From contig NC_077227.1 of the NCBI RefSeq assembly GCF_027887165.1, forward strand, positions 352,242,207-352,306,206: a stretch of 64,000 bases of DNA, read 5' to 3'. The notes beneath the pieces are model-generated. The model was not told where the DNA came from and searched no databases. It was given only the letters and a program-made list of their open reading frames with translations. This document shows positions 59,154 to 64,000 of this stretch, piece by piece. Both the position numbers and the translations under genes were made by a program. Each line of letters opens with the position of its first letter. Positions within the stretch are counted from its first letter, which is position 1. Source of the stretch: Monodelphis domestica. Lineage: Eukaryota > Chordata > Mammalia > Didelphimorphia > Didelphidae.

Positions 59154-62100
59154 CTGGAAGGAAAAGGCAAGAGAGTCAGTACCAAGCCCTGCAGGATCTC
59201 CTCACGAACTCCGACCAACAAGTGACCACGAAAGATGGGATGGGAGATAAAGATGAGGAGAGCACAGCGGAGAAGGGCAGAAGATGCAGGAGGGCATGTG
59301 CTAGGGATGGCAAGGTCTGGGCAGTGATGAAGCGGAGTGCTCATGTGGCAGGTGGATCCGAGAGTTTGATGTTATTGAATCTACTTGGGAATCAGGGTTC
59401 AGAACGGATCATAGACTAGAAGAGACCCACATTTTAGAGATGAGGAAACTGAGTCCCAGAGAGAGGCTTCTCCATCTCAAAATGAGTAAGGAGGAGAGAC
59501 AGGGTCCAAACCGAAGTGTCCTTTCCACTACAGCAGGGGTCCCCAAAATACAGCCCTCAGGCCACATGCAGCCCCCTGAGGCCATGTATCCGGCCCCCAC
59601 CGCACTTCCGGAAGGGGCACCTCTTTCATGGGTGGTCAGTGAGAGGAGCACTGTGTGTGGCAGCACTGCAAAGTGTGGAGTCGCGCATATACAGTACTAC
59701 TTCCGGTGACATAATCCTTTGTGGTGCCTTATTCTGAGAGTAACTGAACAAGAAGGAGGCGCTGCACAAAGGATTATGTGGCTGCACAATGGAAGATGTC
59801 AGCATGGTGAGTGTGATCTGGGGGAGGGGATTCCACACTATGTGTACTGCTGCCCGGTATAGTGGTGGCAGTGCTGGGCCTGTGCAAGGTGTGACAGGCC
59901 CATCACAGCCAGTGCTGCAGCCTCCACTATCCCAGACAGCGTATACAGATTTGTTCATAGATTTTTTTATAGTCCGGCCCTCCAATGGTCTGAGGGACAG
60001 TGAACTGGACCCCTGTGTAAAATTTGGGGACCCCTGGGCTACAGGATACAAGCTGCGTTTTTATCTGTGTTCCAGTCAGGGCTCCTACACCCAAGGCCAG
60101 AGGGATAGAAGAGGGATGAGGGGGGCTGGGCCCTGTCACAGCCCACTTCCCCTTAGGGATGTTTGGGAAACTGGTTTTCAGAGGGCTGAGACACTGGCTT
60201 TTCCAGTCAAATCCGCCTTGGCCAGAGGCCTAGAGCCAACTCCAGCTTCCATGTCACAGAGGCAGGGCGGCATCTGGGAGCAGGGCTGGAGGCAAGAAAG
60301 ATCCAGGCCACATTCCATGGAGGACCAGAACAGCCTGGGCTCCTGGCATAGTTCCCCCATTCCCCAATATTACTCTAACTCTGCACTTCCCTTTGGAGCA
60401 AAGACCTGCAGGAGATAAGGGAGAAGCCCGGCCTTGCCCAAGGAGGGACGGGGAAATGAGGTGTCCAGGATAGAGGGAGGGGATGGTAGCAAGGAAGACT
60501 ACAAGGATGACCACCACAAGCCCAGCATTTTCGAGTGGGGAAAGAGACACCCTGACCCCACCCCAGCCACCCATAGGCCTTCATGCTCTTTGGGAAATGG
60601 AGAATGCCAACCCCCATGAAACTCCTCCAAGCAAACAAAGCTGCCAGGCCCTTGGAGGAGCCCACTGTGGTCCTCCTCCCAACCCTCCCTAGAGAAAGGA
60701 CTGCACAGCAGGGCGGGGAGCCACTGACCCATCTCTTCTCCGGCCCAGGTGCTCTTGATGATGGACTCATTGTCTGAGTTGGAAGGGGGTGCAGCAGGGG
60801 GGAGGTTGGGGGCCACACTGCACACAATCATGCTTCGCTGCCTCTGGCCAGGGCCAGGCCCAAAGGTGAGGAACTCGGGGGCCACCGACGCCTTGTGGGC
60901 CTCGGGCCCTGCGCAGTCCAGGTTGTTGTGGGAGCCGGTGTCCAGAGGGTTAAGCTCAATGGGCATGGTCTGAGTGTCCACCCCGACGCTCTTGGCAAAG
61001 AGGTCGGGGTCATCCTTGGCCACAGGCCTGTGGGTCTTATCTGGGTGGCAGTAGTAGCAAAGCACCATGAAGACGATGATGATCAGCACGGCGCACGCTA
61101 CCCCGACGGCTATCACCTTGATCTCCTGCTGCCCATAGCCCCGCTCCTGGTGGGCCGTGGTCTGGGTCGTGGTCTCACAGGGCCCATTTGGGCACTCGGC
61201 CATCTCCTCACACCTTGGGAGAAAGGAAAAGTGCGGTCAGGGGACTTCCCTTGAGCAGACTTCATGTCCTCACCTGCTATGTTCTGTGCTCTCAAAAGAG
61301 AAGTTACCTCCTCTGTGAAGCCCACCCTGATCCTTCCCAGGGAAGTGAGCTCTGCTTCGTCTGATCTCACTGTACTTTCTGACCTTGTTATAGATAGGCA
61401 TGGGGTATGGGCCTGTGATTTCACTGGGATAGAGAATTCCTAAAAGGAAATGTTCCATCAATGCAGGCCTTCTCTGCACTCTGGTCTCAGAGCACTGCCT
61501 AGAGCGTTGAGTAGTATTAAGTGGCCCATTTGGGATCATACAGACAGGATGTATTTCAGAAATAGGACTTGGATCCCTGTTCCGTCATGTCTGACTCCTG
61601 GTGACCCCATTTGGGGTTTTCTTGGCAAAGATACTGAAGTGGTTTGCATTTCCTGCTCTAGCTCATTTTACAGATGAGGAAACTGAGGCCAGCAGGGTTT
61701 AGTGTCGTGCCCAGGGTCATGCAATTAGCAAGTGTATGAGGTTAGATTTGAACTCAGGAAGAAGAATATTCCTGACTCCATCCACTGAAGCACCCACCTG
61801 CCCAGCAGACTTGGGCTTTATTTTGAGGCCAGTGTTATCCATTCTTTCATACTGACTTTTTCTCTTTTTACATACTCATCCGAGTTGGCTTTACATTTCT
61901 CTTGAAGCTCTGACACATATTGGCTGTGTGTGTGACCCTTGGCACTTAACCACTCAGTGCTCTGGACAGTTCTCCAGGACTCCAAGCTTAGAGAAGATAG
62001 CAGCAACCTGCCCTGGTGCGGGAAGTACCATACTAGGAGGAAATCCCAGGTCTGATCCTTATCCCATTCTAGGTACTTATCTTATCTCTCCCAACCAGAC

Positions 62101-63026
62101 TATGAACTCCTTAAGGGCAGTGATCATCTCATTTATTTTTCCACCATCCTCTGCTGCTTTGCACCTATAATAAGCACTTAACATTCCACAAATGAGGCTA
62201 GAGTTCTCCTAGAGAATGGAGATCTGAGTCCTCACTTCCTGAGTCTAGAACTTTGTCCACTGAACTCCCTTTTGTACCTCTATGAAGTAGTGCCTGCCTC
62301 CACTAGAGTCCAAGAATCAGGAAAGGTGGAAAGAACGTTGGCCATGGAGCCGAATGTCCCAATTCTACCAATTCTACCATTGTGTGACCTCAGTTTTCCC
62401 ATTTGGAAGCTGAGAGGGTTGGACTAAATTGTCTCTAAAGTCCCTTCCAGCTTTCATGGTTCATATTCTAAGATCATTTTCATCTTTTTTTTTTAAATCC
62501 TACGTTCTAAAGGCCACAGTTTTAACATTCTGTTTTTGCTCTCTTGTTTTCCACATCCTAACACAATGCTAGCCACACAGGAGATGCTCAGAGAGTGCTG
62601 GGGGCCGCCCTATCTAGGTAGTGTCAGGGTAGAAGCACCTTCTCCAAGAAGGCCAGCCCAGGGAGCCCAGCAAAGGCTCAGCAAAGAACCCCTGCCATTT
62701 CACAAGAATTGGCCAATATGACAGATTTTCTTCATGTGTCTGACCTCACAGCAGATTCTTTCAACCTCTAAGTTGCCTTTGGTGCCAGTCAAGGGATCCA
62801 AAGACTGGCACTGAACCCCCTTTCCCTGGGGAGTTAGAGGGGAGAGAGGGGATCCAACTCCACTGGCCTTACCTTTCTCCTGTATATGGATAGACACAAC
62901 TGCAGAAGGCTCCTCCAGGCTTGAGGAGACACTTTCCCTCATTCAGACAAGGTCTGGACTCACAGCTCCCTCTGCCCAGCTCACAGTGATCCCCAGAGAA
63001 AGATGCTGGACACAAGCACTTATAGC
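58633..63026 (-). CDS. FAT2: FAT2 protocadherin, 3' part (last three coding exons)
   Basis: Exons read 62873-63026, 60729-61213 and 58633-59153 on the minus strand and join in frame to about 386 C-terminal residues; the rest of this roughly 4,350-aa protein lies beyond the window. Visible parts in order: the end of an EGF-like module ([15 protein letters not shown]), a full six-cysteine EGF-like module, a Cys pair before the membrane, a transmembrane helix (about [19 protein letters not shown]), then a Pro/Tyr-rich cytoplasmic tail with [19 protein letters not shown] and the C-terminus [11 protein letters not shown], all characteristic of FAT2. Family knowledge: FAT2 is an epithelial atypical cadherin that organises leading-edge actin and planar migration. 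The gene is convergent with SLC36A1, as in human. Confidence 0.95.
59154..60728 (-). other. FAT2: FAT2 last intron
   Basis: 1.6-kb GC-rich intron. It holds a MIR-like piece (59425-59480), a hAT element (59534-60036) and unique sequence rich in G/C on both strands. Long open frames here on the plus strand are composition shadows. Confidence 0.65.
59534..60036. mobile_element. Non-autonomous hAT element with TIRs and 8-bp duplication
   Basis: 503 bp. It starts CAGGGGTCCCCAAAATAC and ends AAATTTGGGGACCCCTG, nearly perfect inverted termini. The flanks CACTACAG (59526-59533) and GGCTACAG (60037-60044) match at 6 of 8. The interior has cagccctcaggccacatgc and its mirror tagtccggccctccaatgg. No transposase is seen. 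Confidence 0.88.
60729..61213 (-). CDS. FAT2: FAT2 exon: transmembrane helix and juxtamembrane tail
   Basis: The minus-strand acceptor is tttctcccaag and the donor is GTCAGT, a weaker GT site. The exon gives 161 codons: [13 protein letters not shown], the membrane helix about 25 residues later, a CYYC stop-transfer cluster, [14 protein letters not shown] and a run ending STWAGEEM. Splicing to 59153 restores GTG-TAC (Val-Tyr), as in human FAT2. The frame stays open past the donor, but the FAT2 similarity stops there. Confidence 0.94.
61214..62872 (-). other. FAT2: FAT2 intron before the membrane exon
   Basis: 1.66 kb. It holds an RTE/BovB-derived element (61577-61803) and a MIR-related tail (62370-62470). 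The remaining sequence is unremarkable. Confidence 0.6.
61577..61803 (+). repeat. RTE/BovB-derived element with MIR-like tail (plus)
   Basis: Contains ttccgtcatgtctgactcc, gtgaccccatttggggtttt, cagatgaggaaactgaggcc and caattagcaagtgtatgagg. Confidence 0.75.
62873..63026 (-). CDS. FAT2: FAT2 exon: EGF-like modules
   Basis: The minus-strand acceptor is ctccatccag and the donor gtaagg (62867-62872). The exon encodes the last half of one EGF-like module and most of a second, with regularly spaced cysteines ([12 protein letters not shown] ... [12 protein letters not shown]). It starts in phase 1 and ends in phase 2; the split Arg codon continues at 61213. Confidence 0.92.
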
Positions 63027-64000
63027 CTGGATGGAGAGAAACAGCTCAATGGCCAAGCAGCCCAAGACTGACTATTGACTCTTCTGAGAACCCTCTATAT
63101 TGCCTCTCCCAGTCAGGGCTCCCTCTGCATTTAATTCATGGAGCCATGGCCATATGCAGAGAGCTTGTCCCCTATTGCCCTGTACTTGGTCTCTCCTATA
63201 TGTCCCTTCAACTCTCTTTGCCTCAGTTTCCTCATTTGTACAATAAGAAGTTATGACTAGACCATAAGACCATACCTTTTTAGAACTGAAAAGAAACTTA
63301 GAGGTCATTGAGTCCAAACACCTCATTTTATAAATGAGGAAACTGAGGCCCACAGTGACTAAGTGACCTGCCCAGGGTCACACAGCTAGTAACTGTGTGA
63401 AAAGGGATTCAAATTTAGGTCTTTCTGACCCCTGTCCTCCCTTCTATCTGTGAAACCAAGTCTTCGTATAACTTTGACATTCTAAGTTTTCTTTTCCAAA
63501 GTCCCTGAAAGTGTTGACATTTTCTGTTTAGAGATCCCTTCTAGTTCTAACATTCTATGTTCTTTAGTCTTTTTTTTTGTCTTAAAATAAGAGGGATTAA
63601 TTGAGAGAGAAAAGTTAAACATGCATATGAAGTGAAGCCTTCCCAGGAAGGAAGACTACCCCTGTTCTTTTAGTCTGTTAGGGGGTCTTCTCTGTGTCTT
63701 GGACTTTTTTTGTCTATCTGATGAAGTCTCCTTCTTAGGATAATGTTGTTGTTTTTTTTATTTTTGTTGATTTATTTGCTTGTTGGTTATATTACAATTC
63801 CCAAGTGTTTCTCTCCCCTCTTCCCCATACTAGAGAAGACATCACTTGACAAAAAAAAATGTATGTATATATAAACCATGTCTTTTATGTTTTTAGTTAT
63901 CCATTCTTTCTTTGGAGGTAGACATTCATAAGTTATTCTTCCAGTATTAATTCTGTAGCTGTATATAATGTTCTTTTGATTCTATTCATTTTACTTTTCA
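63027..64000 (-). other. FAT2: FAT2 intron, partial (runs off the window)
   Basis: Holds a MIR-related copy (63285-63440, cctcattttataaatgagg then gtgacctgcccagggtcac) and a T-rich LINE-like 3' fragment on the minus strand (63745-64000, cut by the window edge). No further FAT2 exon was found; the laminin-G and cadherin exons must lie beyond. Confidence 0.65.

Noticed and set aside
59789..60418. 209-codon plus-strand open frame
   Set aside because: Begins inside the non-autonomous hAT element and continues through a FAT2 intron; composition-driven, with no domain recognised.
58400..61250. CpG-island promoter
   Set aside because: The GC richness coincides with FAT2 coding exons and UTR at the 3' end of the gene; no promoter elements or first exon are seen.
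60895..61254. 119-codon plus-strand open frame
   Set aside because: Opposite strand of the FAT2 transmembrane exon.

Overview
This window is marsupial nuclear DNA, most likely from an Australian lineage. The evidence is two vertebrate genes with GT-AG introns, embedded in repeats typical of marsupials: tRNA-derived CORE-SINEs whose head reads like an Australian WSINE1-type element, MIR fragments, RTE/BovB-like tails, L1, hAT miniature transposons and gamma-type endogenous retroviruses (ERVs). The species call is inference. The gene calls rest on residue-level agreement with SLC36A1 and FAT2, which are also neighbours in human.

Layout. Positions 1-13.8 kb carry no host exon that I can see. 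They hold old repeats and a cluster of broken ERV pieces: a minus-strand pol-env unit with its LTR (about 2.2-7.45 kb), a plus-strand LTR plus leader (8.15-9.5 kb), and a minus-strand gag-bearing piece with its LTR (10.0-12.56 kb). From 13.8 to 53.65 kb lies SLC36A1 (PAT1, proton-coupled amino acid transporter) on the plus strand. Ten coding exons join in frame to 477 residues from the start equivalent to human (13908), or 508 from an upstream in-frame ATG (13815). A 4.4-kb 3' UTR ends at an AATAAA at 53628. The last intron is 15.9 kb and repeat-rich. Upstream non-coding exons and the promoter were not found.

Positions 53.65-57.5 kb are the spacer between two convergent genes. From 57.5 kb to beyond the window lies the 3' end of FAT2 (giant atypical cadherin) on the minus strand. 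Its last three coding exons (62873-63026, 60729-61213, 58633-59153) encode the end of one EGF-like module, one full EGF-like module, the transmembrane helix and the whole cytoplasmic tail.

The two genes do not share a pathway that the sequence shows; their adjacency is conserved synteny. The most notable non-genic items are a near full-length 7SL RNA retrocopy (25.0-25.3 kb), two related hAT miniature elements with 8-bp target duplications (one inside the SLC36A1 3' UTR), a third hAT element in the last FAT2 intron, a solo LTR with TG...CA ends and a perfect 4-bp duplication, and a 113-bp BovB-like insert inside a MIR. I found no convincing new biological system. All homology calls were made by eye without database searches.
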